47,041 bases of DNA from Cylindrodendrum hubeiense (GCA_014621425.1 JAANBB010000325.1:1-47041), one strand, 5' to 3'; counted from the stretch's first letter, positions 31,796 through 44,280 are shown. Numbers and translations: made by a program. The notes: a model not told the origin generated them from the sequence alone.

Positions 31796-34700
31796 ATGTT
31801 CCCGGCTAGCCAGAGACATGTCTCGGCCAACGATCCCTCGAGGCCTTTCCAGGTCCCTCCCCCCCCTCCCCCGATGGGACCTCCGAATTCGAACCAGCAG
31901 ATGAACAACATGACCAACTTTCCTCCGCCTCCGCCTCGATATCCCACCACGCCAGGCTCGCAGGCTCCCGGTGCCATGCTCCCCCCACCACCCGGTCCGC
32001 CCCCGGGCGCCCTCGGTCAACATCCCCAGTGGCATGGCACCTTTGGGCGCATGTACGACGGACGGCCGGGCTTCAACATCCCGCCGCCCCCGCCAGGACA
32101 ACACCAGCCGTACAACCCCAAGTTGCACGCCCAGATCGCTACGGGGCAAACACTGGCCATTCCTCCCCCGCCCCCGCCGAGTGAGCAGATGAGTGCGACT
32201 TATATCCCCCAAGGCGACACGTATGGAGAGGGCGTGGGTATTCCCGCCTTTGGACTCGAAGATCCAACCCTGACCGCCAGCTCACAGGCGTCGTGGTCGA
32301 TGATGACTCCCCAGAGTGGTACCGATACCAACACGACTACCCCGATGGACGATGCCAACTCGAGAGACCGACTCTACCCCGGTAACAGCGCCCAGGCCCG
32401 CGGGGTGTCTAATTCCTCCAACGCCGCCTCCTCCAACTCGATCCCCCCGGAAGTTTCTGCCCAGTGGCCCCTCAACACCGTCCTGATTTGGCTGGCCCAG
32501 AATCAGTTCTCCAAAGACTGGCAGGAGACGTTTAAGTCGCTTGATCTCCATGGAGCGCAGTTTTTGGAACTTGGCAGCGGTCACGGCGGCCGTGGCAACT
32601 TTGGAATGATGCATCAGCAAGTATACCCTAAACTCGCCCAAGAATGTACAAATAGCGGAACTGGCTGGGACCAACCTAGAGAGCGGGAGGAGGGAAAGCG
32701 CATGCGGCGGCTCATCCGAAGTATCGTGACCGGACGGACAGCTGAATCTGTAAAGAGCTCGACCTCACACCAACGGAAAGAGTCTATGAATGGTGGACAC
32801 GGGAACAACCTACCAAGTGCTGGAACTGATCCCATGGACTCACCAAATGTGCGTGTTCTAACCAAGGCCCCGTCGTTGGTTGCTAACTCGTAAAGCAGAC
32901 CCCTCTTACAGCTCCCACACCTGGATTTGATTCTCGACGGTTCTCGCAAACAAGATCTACCACGATGCCCACCTCACTCAACAGCACCGACGCAAATCAC
33001 CGAAACCTCCTGAAGCATGTTGACACTGACGGACCCCGGCGTCATAGCCCCAACGTGAGTGAGTCGGGAGAAGGTGCTACGTTTCGTAGTGTTGCTGCTC
33101 GTTCGGCGAGCCCTAACGGCAGCCCTGGACAACCACCAGCCTTATTTGCTTCATCTACTACCCCTGTTCTATCCGCATCTCCCATGAAGACTGGACACCG
33201 ATCCAGAGGCAGCATGGATTCTGTATCCTCAAATGCCGCCATCTATGGGTCCGGCGTACCGTCTGATGCAGCCTCAATGTTGAACCGAGGCATGAACATG
33301 GGAGAAATGGTGCATGGTGGCCGGAGCCACGACGTACGCTCAAGAGGTTCTCCCCTCGAGTCCGGTGAAAAATCTGCCGGGGCAGAGACTCCTGCATCAG
33401 CCAAGGACTCAAAAAGCTTCCTCAGCTTCTTGTCGAGGAAGAAAAGACAGAAGGATGATGGGGCGTATCCCTCACCCGAAGAGATGGATGGTTCCCCCAC
33501 TTCGCCAGCGGACAGTTTGAGGCCTGTGGTGGGGTTGGGAGTCAGGAGTGCTAATGGTAGCGACCCGAGTCTGGACCGACCTGGTTCGAGTTTTGGCCCA
33601 GACGACAGAAACGGCCATCACATGAATAGCCGGCCAAAAAGAGTGAACCCCGTGAGGACGTATGTCCTTGCTACCATGGATTACTGGAACTACAGAATGT
33701 GCGATATTACGGAGGCTGAGACGGCGGCTGAGGTTCGCCAAGCTGTCTGTCAGCATCTGGGGCTGGGCGATTATGAGAATTCTCTGGTCTACCTGACCGA
33801 GGTCGGCAAGTTTGATCATGCTGATCCCCTAGACGACCAGAAGATTCTCACAAGCAAGCGAGTAAAGGGGGACTCGTTGGGAACTCTCAAGTTCTTCGTC
33901 TCGCCGCCAGGGGTTCCGCCAGTTACCAGCGGTCTCTCGGTGAACACCAATGTCCCAGCATCATTGTCTCCTGGCTTTTTGGCCCCAGGCTCATCTGCCG
34001 AGGACCCGAGACATAACCTCCGCCAACGATCAAGCTCTTCGCCGCCAACTTCTAGGTCTAATACGTTGACGGACGACAAGATTGACGATAAGACACTAGT
34101 TCAGGAGGCCAGTACATACCGAGCCGAGATGGAGAGAAAGCAACGCGAGTATCTTGCGAAGCGAAAGCAGGTTGCGAAAAGTAGCCCGTCTGATTCGATC
34201 GGACCAGGTATCGTGGGTAGGAATGTTGATTTCGACCAGCCTCGAGAATCACCCTATGAGGATAAGCGATCGGATCAGCTATTCCCTCAGCGACGGCCAC
34301 CGGCACCACCTAGTGATCCCTCAGCGACCCTGATTAAGGCTAACTCCTTGAGCAAGAAGTCGGGTCATACCTTGCGTTCGTCTAGCAGTAGCCTCGACGG
34401 ATTTCCCACGCCGAGACACCCAACCATACCGTCTGGAGAGGGTGAAATGACAGAGAAGAGCAGGAAGACCAAGTTTGGCCCGCAACAACCGCAACAACCA
34501 CAGCAACAGCAACAACAAGGAAATAACGGCAGTGGCATTGGATTTGCCCTTGCAGGAATGGGTAGGAACCTGAGTGCGATTGGACAATCCACTGCCAACG
34601 GACATCGGGGAGCACCGCCCAGCGGAGGCGTGACGCAGCCAGTGTCTTCCAGCGACAGGACATCACAGAGAGGTAAGGGAGCCAAGCCTAGCGTTGATTT

Positions 34701-36906
34701 CACTCGGCCCAGCACCGGTAGTGGTAGTCCCAAACTGATGTCGGCGGCGCCCCGTACTGTAACTTGGAGTCGGGGTAACATGCCGTTCGTCGTGCCGGAC
34801 TACTCGCCCGGCGGGACACCATTATTGCCTGGTGACAAGCCCGTAAATGCATTGGAAGCTAAGAGATACGAAACAGCGCCACGGCCCTCTTCGCCAACAG
34901 AAATAAGCCCCAGCTCCACGAGGTCGAGGAGATCATTCCCTCCGAAGCAACCACAGCGTCGAAAGTCGCATGGTCCAGACCTCGACTATGAGGACACATC
35001 GGATGTGCACTTCGCGAAGCCGGCGGCGCCAGCTCCAGCAGGCAACGATGACAGTGGTGATGATTCTGATGATGGACTCTTTGCGATCCCGTTGGCAGGT
35101 CGGAACAAGGGCAAGGCTGGTGCTGGAAACCCACAAGGTGGTCAGGAGAAGCGGCCGAGTCTGACGGTGAACACTTCCCGATCGAAAAAGAATCTTTCTG
35201 TGTCCTTCAATTCGCCGCAGTCATACGGAAGCGCTATTACGCCCAATAGCAATGATGACATGGGAAGTAGCTCACGCAGGCCCCCGTCAACCCCTCGTTC
35301 CGACACCCGAGACCCCGATGAGAAGGATTACAAGCTGGGCCGACGAAAGTCATTCATTGAGAAGGACGTCTGGGCTAACCGTCCCCCGACCGATGCCCTT
35401 ATTAACAACCTCGATGACTTCTTCCCCAATTTGGATCTTGACCAGCCAGTTCTTGAAGAAGGCGGCGAGGCAGGAGAGATGCCCCCATCGCCCATCGCCG
35501 AGGGAGAAGAGGCTTTGAGCCTGTCCAAGATAGCATCTGGATCTCAGGCCCCTCCTCCAACTAACCCACCAACGACATCCCTGCCAGCGATTCCACCGGC
35601 TCGACAGCCGTCCCTGTACAATGAAAATGATACGCTAGGTTCTGACGAATCGACTCTCAAGGCCTTGGAACGACCTACATCAATGGCACAGAGAAGTCTA
35701 CGCCGCTCTGGTGGACTTGGACGTATGAAGTCCATTCGAGAAGTGGCTCGAGGTGCCCACGAAGCCAACAGGCGATTTGCTAGCACATCGCAGCCCGGAG
35801 GGCCGGCGGCATCCGGCAACATCATGCGTCGCAAGAGCACCAAGATGTTTAACGCTAATATTGTGCAGATTCGGCCAGATAGGCGTGGCAGTATGATTAT
35901 GCCGCAGATTCCCCAAGACACCATTCCAAAACGGCAGACGACATTCCGCTGGTTCAAGGGTCAGCTCATTGGCAAGGGTACTTATGGTCGCGTGTACCTG
36001 GGTATGAATGCCACGACTGGAGAATTCTTGGCTGTCAAGGAAGTTGAGGTTAACCCCAAGGCCGCGGGTGGTGACAAGTCTAAGATGAAGGAGTTGGTTG
36101 CGGGACTGGACCAAGAGATTGATACGATGCAGCACCTGGACCACGTCAACATTGTGCAGTATCTGGGGTGCGAGCGAAAGGAAACTAGCATCAGCATCTT
36201 CCTCGAGTATATTTCTGGTGGTAGCATCGGGTCGTGTCTTCGCAAGCATGGCAAGTTTGAGGAGTCGATCGTCGCGTCGCTTACCCGACAGACTCTCTCT
36301 GGATTGGCATATCTGCACCGGGAAGGCATTCTGCACCGCGATCTCAAGGCAGACAATATCCTCCTGGATGTTGATGGAACTTGCAAGATTAGCGATTTTG
36401 GTATTTCGAAGAAAACGGACAACATTTACGGCAATGACAAGACGAACAACATGCAAGGTTCGGTGTTTTGGATGGCACCTGAGGTGATTCGTTCTCAAGG
36501 AGAAGGATACAGCGCCAAGGTGGACATTTGGAGTTTGGGGTGTGTGGTGCTAGAGATGTTTGCGGGCAAGCGACCATGGGCCAAGGAGGAGGCTGTAGGT
36601 GCCATCTACAAGATTGCCAATGGCGAAACGCCCCCGATCCCTGAGGATATTCAGGGAACGCTTGGACCGTTGGCGGTGGCGTTTATGATGGATTGCTTCC
36701 AGGTGTAAGTGCCATTTGCTTAGAAACCAACCTGTGTGACAGTCGACTAACAACAGAACAGGAACCCCTTTGATCGTCCAACGGCAGATGTGTTGCTCTC
36801 TCAACATCCGTTCTGCGAGCTCGATCCCAATTTCAACTTTTACGACACATCTCTGTACGCAAAGATTAAGCCGATGAAGAAGGAAGATGGACGGAAACCC
36901 CAGTGA
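31796..36906 (+). CDS. MAP kinase kinase kinase Bck1 (cell wall integrity pathway)
   Basis: Exons 31796-32848, 32899-36704 and 36762-36906 join across 50- and 57-bp introns to give 1667 residues. The N-terminal region is Pro-rich (VPPPPPPMGPPNSNQQ). A SAM-like domain follows (about 32460-32650: WPLNTVLIWLAQNQFSKDWQ), then a long disordered Ser/Pro region with an RA/ubiquitin-like segment (33652-33900: VRTYVLATMDYWNYRMCDIT). The kinase domain fills the C-terminus: LIGKGTYGRVYLGMN, AVKEVEV, ILHRDLKADNILLD, KISDFGISKKT and FWMAPEVI. Bck1 acts below Pkc1 and phosphorylates the Mkk MAPKK that activates the Slt2/Mps1 MAPK. The start at 31796 is the first ATG in this frame, but coding-like sequence extends upstream (RYHKTPAFAPDPAQSIPRGG), so the true N-terminus is probably longer (see findings). 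Confidence 0.9.
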
Positions 36907-37313
36907 CGGGGAGAGAACAAGAGAAAGGACTCGTTTTGATTTGGTAGTTTCTGGTTGGGACAGCATGCTCAGCTTCGTAGAGAGCGAGGCGACGGCGTAT
37001 GCTCTCAGGACATGGAGGGCTGGATATCGAGGAACAAGGAATGGCGTTATGGATTGGGTCCTTGAAACTGCTACTGCTACTGCTACTGCTACTCTGGGTG
37101 GAATGGATGGAGCTGATTGCATAAAAGGTATGATGGGAATGACACGACGGCCTTGACAATGTACGATAGAATTACGGGCGTGTTTGTGTCGCTTTTGTCT
37201 TAGCTGAGAGATACACACTTGGAGGCAAATGCAGTTTTAGAGAGGGCCAAACCGGAGCTTTCAATTGCTTGTGCAATAGTGATGATCATGGTACGTGGTG
37301 GTTGCGTTTCAGA
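36907..37313. other. Bck1 3' UTR and spacer with (ACTGCT)n
   Basis: This 400-bp stretch has no recognised gene. Four perfect ACTGCT hexamers occupy 37067-37090, about 160 bp after the Bck1 stop codon, probably within its 3' UTR. Confidence 0.5.
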
Positions 37314-37613
37314 CTACTCGTTTCTCAAGGCATCGACAATGCTCTTGGCCGCAACGTCTGCTGGACGACTCTGATTCGTTATAACGCTTGCGAACCTGGT
37401 ATAAAACTCGTCCGAGCCTGCTCCCGTAAACTCTTTGGCTAACTCGGTATACGTAATGTCTGGGAAGACAACACTGACACAGACTCCTGTGGTCTTCAGT
37501 GTCACCGCCATCGAGTGGCCCATGGGGAAATCGGCTGCTTTGCTGATGGAGGAGCCCAAAAGATTAGCCGTGACCAAAGAGGGTGGACAAAAATAGATAT
37601 AGACTGGTCTATT
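37314..37613 (-). pseudogene. Short-chain dehydrogenase-like C-terminal fragment
   Basis: An open frame of about 100 codons without an ATG at its head reads LLGSSISKAADFPMGHSMAV, then TLKTTGVCVSVVFPDITYTE, and ends ADVAAKSIVDALRNE-stop. The order matches the second half of classical SDR enzymes: SKAA helix, LK..GV.VSVV.P strand, and the VA..IV.AL helix at the end. The catalytic tyrosine expected four residues before the SKAA lysine is replaced by Ser. The frame is closed upstream by a TAA near 37615, and no Rossmann GxxxGxG exon was found in the preceding kilobase. It is best read as a relic of an SDR gene. An independent short gene cannot be excluded because the match is by eye. Confidence 0.4.
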
Positions 37614-39770
37614 GTGACATTACAACGAAAGATGTAGGCTTTGAATCCGCCATGGCGTAACTGAGAAACTGTGGCCTCTTGCTGTTGGTGCTCAATATCT
37701 GCTTAAAATCGGAGTCCGAGTGAGTGCCGCACCAGTTCCCGAACTGCCGGAATGCATAGTTAGCAGTGGCGGGGCCGTCCCGTAATGTGGGGAAAGCTCA
37801 GCGGTAGCTGTCCGATTGGATGCGTCCGAATCGAACACATTGATGCATGGCATGTTGTCTGTCCATTGTGGGCAATGTGAAATCGGCATTTTCACGAACG
37901 GGAGCGAGGGCTCCCACAGCGAGTTATTCAAGAGACTGACGTCTTCGAATCACGGGGCTCTCTACATAGACACATACGATCTTGTCTACGCCATTTCTTG
38001 CGGCTCGTCCAACTGAAATTGACCCCGGTCTGATAGTTGGCGAGTCTGGACCCAACAGCTTGACAACCATGTCTGCTTTTATCCATCAAGTGCCGGATAC
38101 AGCCCTTGTGCCCCAGTCTTGTGATCTCCCTCACACCTATATCGACGCCTTCTGATTCTGGCGCAATTCAAGGTGGAGGAGGGCATCCCGTCTCGAAAAC
38201 TCACGTCCTTCTTGACCACACCATTCTCTCAGTAAGCCCTCTCATAACGAACAACAAACTAGATTTACAGTCCAAATACGGCCCAGAGTGCCGGCCTTAG
38301 AACCAGCATGCCGAGCAGATCTTGTAGATGGAGGGTTTCATGGATGGGACACGATCAAAGATAATGGGGAGGGGAGTAAAATATATATGAATTGAAAGTA
38401 ACGTGTTTTGGGTTTCTAGAAGAACTAAATGAGGCACCTTCTGAGAGATAACGATGGACACATAATTAAAGGGGCGGGGGCGCCTTGTGGAGGGAGGTCT
38501 CAAACGTGCAGATAGGAGAATGCCGATCTCTGGCGGGATCCAGGCACTAATTACAGCGACTGTTTCAAACAACCGTTTCGCTCAGGATGTCTGGCTCTCG
38601 AGGCAGAAGAATAAATGGATAACAAATGGACGGTGCGGAGGTTGAGGCTCCTACCAGCCGGAAGTGAAACGCCGAGGTTCAATGAAGGTTACGCCCGGGT
38701 TCGCGCTGGAAGTATAACTGTTATAAGCTTGAATTGTGGTGGCATGTACTATGTGACTTGGGAATGCGCGGACGCGGCAGGGATGGGGCGGGGACCTCGT
38801 ATCCCGTGGCTGCGCTATTGGAGGACATTTGCTCTGCACGGAGTACACTCTACATGATGCCAGGGGCGGGATACTTGTTTGGGAATGGTGTGTGGTTTTG
38901 CGACTGCGCTGTTGATCACGATCAAATCATCAAACAAGTCGAGGTTTGACACATTTAATGTGGAGGATGTTTGGCATGAACAGGAGCAAGCTGCTGAAGT
39001 CTAGGCAAAGGGGGGTTTGAATCTGTGAGCGATTGAGAAAAGACTCAAGGGAGTGGACTGCCAGATACCAAGTACGTAGCTGTGATCTGTACACATCCCA
39101 TAGTAGCAGTAGAAAATGCGGGGAGTTGTCTCCCGGTCCCAATTGAAAGAAGCCCGGTGTTGCACCAAATCAGCCTCGCTTACGGGATTTAGTACGGTTG
39201 CGTCAACTCGATGGCTTATTCCGGACAGACGCAGAACGATTGGTACTTCGATGTGCAGGTAGTCTATTTTACCTATCTTCCCGTGTACCTTATGTATTGA
39301 CACGCGTACTGCTATTAAGCGTCCGCGCATCCCCAGCAAACGCCCGGCGGCATGGGAACTAGTGGCGTTGGTGGTGGCGGGATCCGCGGTTACCGGGGAT
39401 TTTTTGGGGATGATGTACGTAGTACGACGAAGTACGCTGTAGGGCACAACGCGTCCAAGCGTTTAGGGGCCAGTCAGTGCCATCCTCAGCACCAATACGC
39501 TCTTACGTAGTACATCGAGGTCCACCCACTCGAGGAAGGGAATCAGGCTTCGATTTGTTTGATCTACGTTTTGCGAATCATGACATCTCAAACCCAAACC
39601 CAAATCTACAAATAGTCCAAGGCTTGGTCATTGGCATTACCTCAGATTCAAAGTTCTTCCATTTCGGTGACTGCTACACAAGGGAATGGGCTCTCCGTCC
39701 AGTCGGAACAAGACCGTTCTGCCCCCACCGGCCACTAATACCTACCTACCTACCTTACCTGCCTACTTTA
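37614..39770. other. 2.1-kb region without recognised genes
   Basis: All open frames here are short or lack ATG starts, and none resembles a family. The stretch around 38290-38480 is AT-rich. The region may be a degraded accessory segment next to the SDR relic, but no transposon ends were seen. Confidence 0.4.
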
Positions 39771-39885
39771 CCTGCCTACCACCTACCTACCTAGGTACCG
39801 CCCTACCTACCCACCTACCTACCTAGGTACCGCCCTACCTACCCACCTACCTACCTAGGTACCGCCCTACCTACCCACCTACCTA
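39731..39885 (+). repeat. CCTA-rich microsatellite and 32-bp tandem repeat
   Basis: CCTACCTACC-type sequence begins about 39740 and leads into three tandem 32-bp units, with CTAGGTACCGCC starting at 39791, 39823 and 39855, followed by a partial unit. Each unit contains the palindromes CCTAGG and GGTACC, overlapping as CCTAGGTACC. The array ends about 460 bp before the mannosidase start codon, in its promoter or leader. Confidence 0.9.
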
Positions 39886-40345
39886 ATTGTTCAAAGTCCC
39901 CGTGGGCCGGTATCCGTACGCCGTTAAAAGCTGCGACACCCCTGTGCCGATAATTATAGCGCCATCCTCACTGGCCCAGCTTGCCACTGTACCTCCGACA
40001 GGGCCTCCCTGTGCTTTTGCGTGCTGTCCTGGACTCCTGTGCGTGTGTGCCTGGACCCTTGTCTTTGCGTCCCCTTTCCGCACACCTGGCTTCCACCCAG
40101 TCAATTGCTATACCCCATCTGCTCGGTCTCATCGCTCTTCGTCCATCTCGAAACATTGGACTTTTTGGACATCTTCTTGCTGGCTGAGCTTGACACTTCG
40201 CCCTGGCAAGACATGCCGCCCTCCTGCGCACCAAGCTAAAGACAATCCCCTCCACGCTCACGCCCACGCGACCTCTCGCGACTCCCACGGCCGCGCCCGA
40301 CTCGACCATCCAAAGCCTCGCTTCGGCGAGCTACGACCGCCGACA

Positions 40346-43300
40346 ATGCCTCGTCGACGGTACCGCCTCTTTACCATCTGCGCCGTCGTCATCGTCTTCC
40401 TGCTCTACCGCACTCTCCAGACGTCATGGGCCCAGTCCGCCGACTCCTACGACTCCATACACTCCCCTCCCAAAACACCCGTCCAGCCCCCCACGGGTGG
40501 CAGCGATGATCCAACAGACCTGTCCGAACACCCTTCGCCTCCGCTGCTAGCAGACGAGCAGGACGCGGCGGAGAAAACTCTGCATGACGATATCAAGGTC
40601 GATAAGACACTCGAGTCCGACGACTCCTCCGACTCGGCCAGCGACGATGGAGCCTCCGACCCGGCCAACAAACCAGCCGAAGGCGACGAAGTCACCAAGG
40701 ATACCCCCGAGATCCCCAAGGTCCATTGGACAGACCCTCCTGTCGATAACCACAATCTAGAGCGTCCTGCCAAAGATTCGGATGACCCAAGCAAACACTG
40801 GGCCCGGCCCAAGGAGAACTTCCCCGTCCCGGAAGGCTCCCTGATCCCGATCCCCACTGGAACCCCCAAGCAGATCCCCAAGATCCAGTTTGACTTCGGT
40901 ATCGAGTCTGACAAAGCCAAGGCGACGCGCCTTCAGCGCCAGGCCCGTGTCAAGTCCGAGCTGGAGCGCGCCTGGTCTGGTTACCGCAAATACGCCTGGA
41001 TGCACGACGAGCTGTCTCCCCTCTCCAACGAGTTCCGCGATCCCTTTTGCGGCTGGGCTGCTACCTTGGTTGATTCCCTCGATACCCTCTGGATTGCCGG
41101 CATGAAGGATGAGTTCGACGAGGCGGCGAAAACCGTCGCCAGGATCGACTTTACCTTTACTCCCAAGAATGACATCCCCGTCTTCGAGACCACAATCCGC
41201 TACCTGGGAGGCCTGCTCGCCGCATACGATGTCAGTGGTGGCGTTGTGAGCCAGTATCCTATCCTTCTCCAAAAGGCCACTGAGCTCGCTGAGATCCTGA
41301 TGGGCATATTCGATACTCCCAATCGCATGCCCCTCATGTACTATGTGTGGCGCCCGCCTTACTCGTCTGAACCTCATCGCGCTGGCGCTGTCGGTATCGC
41401 TGAGCTGGCCACCCTGTCCTTGGAATTCACCCGTCTTGCGCAGCTCACCGGTACAGCGAAGTACTACGACGCCATTGATCGCATCACCAATGCTCTGGTG
41501 GAGATGCAGGCGGAGGGACAAACCCACATTCCGGGCCTGTTCCCCGAGCGCATCGATGCTTCGGGCTGCAACAAGACAGCAACCACGCTCAGGAACACGC
41601 TCAGCAAGGAGGCTCAGAAGCAGGTGGACTTGGACGAATTGGCTACACCACCCCAAGGCTTCCAACCCGATTCCAACACCAAGGTCGAGCCCAAGACCGA
41701 ACCCAAGACCGAGCCCAAGACCGAGCTCGAGCCCGAGACCGAACTCGAGCCCGAGAAGAAGCTGAACGCCAGAGCTGCGATTCCCCCTCCTGGTCCCAAT
41801 GCTGAGAAGAGCGAGGCCACTAGCTCAGGCGATGCATTGGCTCCCGTTGATCCCCCCATTGCTCCCCCAACTGTTGAAGAGCAGGCGGAGGGCGAATATA
41901 AGAAGAACATAGGTCGGACGGGTCCTCTCGCAGCCGATGGAACTCTTTCCAAGTTCGATTGTGTAACTCAAGGTCTTGTGCCAGCCAACCATGGGGGTGC
42001 GGTGTACCACATGGGAGGAGCTCAAGACTCGGCCTATGAATATTTCCCCAAGGTTAGTCACAACCGTTGACGTATTTCGAATATCGCTAACCATTACAGC
42101 AATACCTTCTGTTGGGTGGCCTGGAGCCCAAATACCAAAAGCTTCACGAAGACACCATCGATGCAATCAACGAGAAGCTACTCTATCGGCCCATGGTCGA
42201 GGGCAAAGAGTGGGATATTCTGCTTCCTGCCAAGCTCAGCCTACATGGCAGGGATTATACCAAGTTCGAGACCTCATTTGAAATCGCACACTTGACGTGC
42301 TTCATTGGAGGGATGTACGGCTTGGGTGGTAAGATCTTCGGACGACCCAAGGATATTGAGACTGCCAAGCAGCTCACCGATGCCTGCGTATGGGCATACC
42401 AGTCCACGACCACGGGTGTCATGCCGGAGTTTGCTCATTTGGCGCCTTGTCCCACATTGGAAAAGTGCGAATTCAACCAAACTTATTGGTACGAGTTGCT
42501 TGATACGTCCATTGAATGGCGGAAGAAGGAGATGGCCAAGTGGGAGAAGGCCGAAGCCATGGCCGCTGAGGAGGAAATGAGGATGGAAGACGAAGTCTTG
42601 AAGCAACAGGCCGCGAAGAATGCCGAGGCCGCAGAGAAACTCGTCGCTGGAGACTCAACCAAGCCAGGGGACCAGCCTCAGCGACCGGACGACTTGACCA
42701 CCGACACCGAGCTGGAACTCAAGGCCAAGGACAAACCCAAGTTGATAAAGAGAGCCGGCATCCCGATGCCGGAAATAGATCCCGAATTATCAACCCCGAA
42801 GGGTGAGACTGGCTCCGAGCTTCCAGAGTCCCTCAAGAAGAAACTCAACATGGACACCACCAGATGGGCAGACAAGGATACGGATCCAAACGACTTTCCC
42901 GCACCACCGACCAAGGCTTCCGCGGGTCATAAACCAATGACCCACGAGGAGTACGTTGAGACCAAGTTGAAGAGGGAGAGGTTGCCTCCGGGATACACTG
43001 ACATTGCTAGCCAGCAGTATATTCTCCGGTAAGTTGCCCGTCCACACACAGACTTGGGATTGAAACAGACACTAACATTGCCATAGACCCGAAGCCATCG
43101 AGTCCGTTTGGTACATGTACCGCATCACCGGCGACCCCGAGTGGATGGACAAGGGCTGGAAGATGTTTGAGGCGACGATTGCAGCGACGCGGACGGAATT
43201 CGCCCACAGCGCAATCTACGACGTCATGGAGGAAAAGGGTAGCCTCAAGGACGAGATGGAGAGCTTCTGGATCGCCGAGACGCTCAAGTACTACTATCTC

Positions 43301-43381
43301 CTCTTCTCCGAGCCCGACGTCGTCAGCCTCGACGACTGGGTCCTCAACACCGAGGCCCATCCTTTCAAGAGGCCTTCTTAG
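40346..43381 (+). CDS. GH47 class I alpha-1,2-mannosidase with large inserts
   Basis: Exons 40346-42052, 42100-43028 and 43087-43381 join across 47- and 58-bp introns to give 976 residues. A type II membrane anchor lies at residues 8-26 ([20 protein letters not shown]). An acidic Ser/Asp-rich stem of ~150 residues follows. The catalytic domain begins about residue 205: [80 protein letters not shown] and [20 protein letters not shown]. It ends with NTEAHPF, whose Thr binds the essential calcium. Two inserts interrupt the domain: a Lys/Glu/Pro repeat region (about 445-545) and a charged segment (about 710-865). Such long forms resemble Mnl2-like GH47 proteins of the ER/Golgi that trim mannose in glycoprotein processing or ERAD. 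The exact branch is uncertain. The frame extends upstream of 40346 without an ATG. Confidence 0.9.
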
Positions 43382-43989
43382 ACAGGGAGGCAAGTCAGAA
43401 TTTCTTGTCTGGAGCGGAGTGTACCAACACATAAGCGACACTCTCTTTTCTGTATACGGTGGTTCATCATTACTGCGCCTGGGAGGTGCCTTGGCGGGTC
43501 GGTATGCATGTATATCAGGACCGGCGGGGACCAAAAGTATAGCGGCGTTCTGGGCTTTGTTGGGCACGGATTTTGGATGCCTGTTTACGTAAACTTGATT
43601 TAGACTTGGGGGAAATAATGTGTACTTTAGAGCACTCGATCACAGAGAGGTTCTTGGCCCCTTTGTACATCCACAATATGAAGGCTGCCATGAAACGCAT
43701 TCACAAATGTCCAAGTCTCGTCTACTATTCATGGTGCATGTCGGGAACACCAAGGTAGCTGGGGCGTTCGCACATGCATTACTTCTTGTAGCAAGCTCGG
43801 GCAAGGCTACGATCCAGCTGCGAGAACATGAACAGCCCAAGACTTTAAGGGGTTTTACATGTCTTGTCAACACAACACAGGTAGGTATTGCGTCTAAAGA
43901 CTCCGCCTTGTGAAACTTGTTTCCGTCAAGCTTTGGTATTTGTGTCAATTTCAGTTGAAGAATACAGAGACGGGGTCATTTTATGAGAG
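43382..43989. other. Mannosidase 3' UTR and spacer
   Basis: No gene was recognised. The sequence becomes AT-richer towards the inverted-repeat element that begins at 43992. Confidence 0.4.
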
Positions 43990-43991
43990 TA

Positions 43992-44278
43992 TTGCTATTC
44001 GCACACTTTCAGGTTGCTGTTCGCACACATCCGTATGCAGCTATTTCGAGAAGTATCAGCAGTATACCTAATATGACATTTCACCAGGAGAAGCCCAAAA
44101 AATCCAATCATGAGTAGTCGTTTATCCTAATACTGCCTTTTATTTGGTTATTTATTGGGTCTGGCAACAAAAGTTTACCTCTAGGTTAAGGGTATAAGTG
44201 TATATGATTTAGTTAGGACTCGGGGGCTAAGCTTTGTATTTGTGTGCGAATAGCAACTTGCATGCGTACGAATAGCAA
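43992..44278. mobile_element. MITE-like element with terminal inverted repeats and TA target duplication
   Basis: The 287-bp element starts TTGCTATTCGCACAC and ends with CGAATAGCAA, flanked on both sides by TA (43990-43991 and 44279-44280). About 40 bp at each end are imperfect inverted repeats. Each end also holds two related copies of the motif TTGCTRTTCG: left at 43992 and 44014; right, inverted, near 44243 and 44269. The interior is AT-rich and non-coding. Terminal repeats with internal direct repeats and a TA duplication are what Tc1/mariner-superfamily elements leave, so this is probably a non-autonomous member. No transposase is present in the window, and the family name is not known. 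Confidence 0.8.
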
Positions 44279-44280
44279 TA

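Noticed and set aside
37815..37840. TTCGATTC on the minus strand, resembling a tRNA T-loop
   Set aside because: The flanking 5-bp arms do not pair, and no acceptor or anticodon stem could be built.
39001..39447. 148-codon minus-strand frame upstream of GH47
   Set aside because: Begins with GTG rather than ATG and shows no recognisable family.
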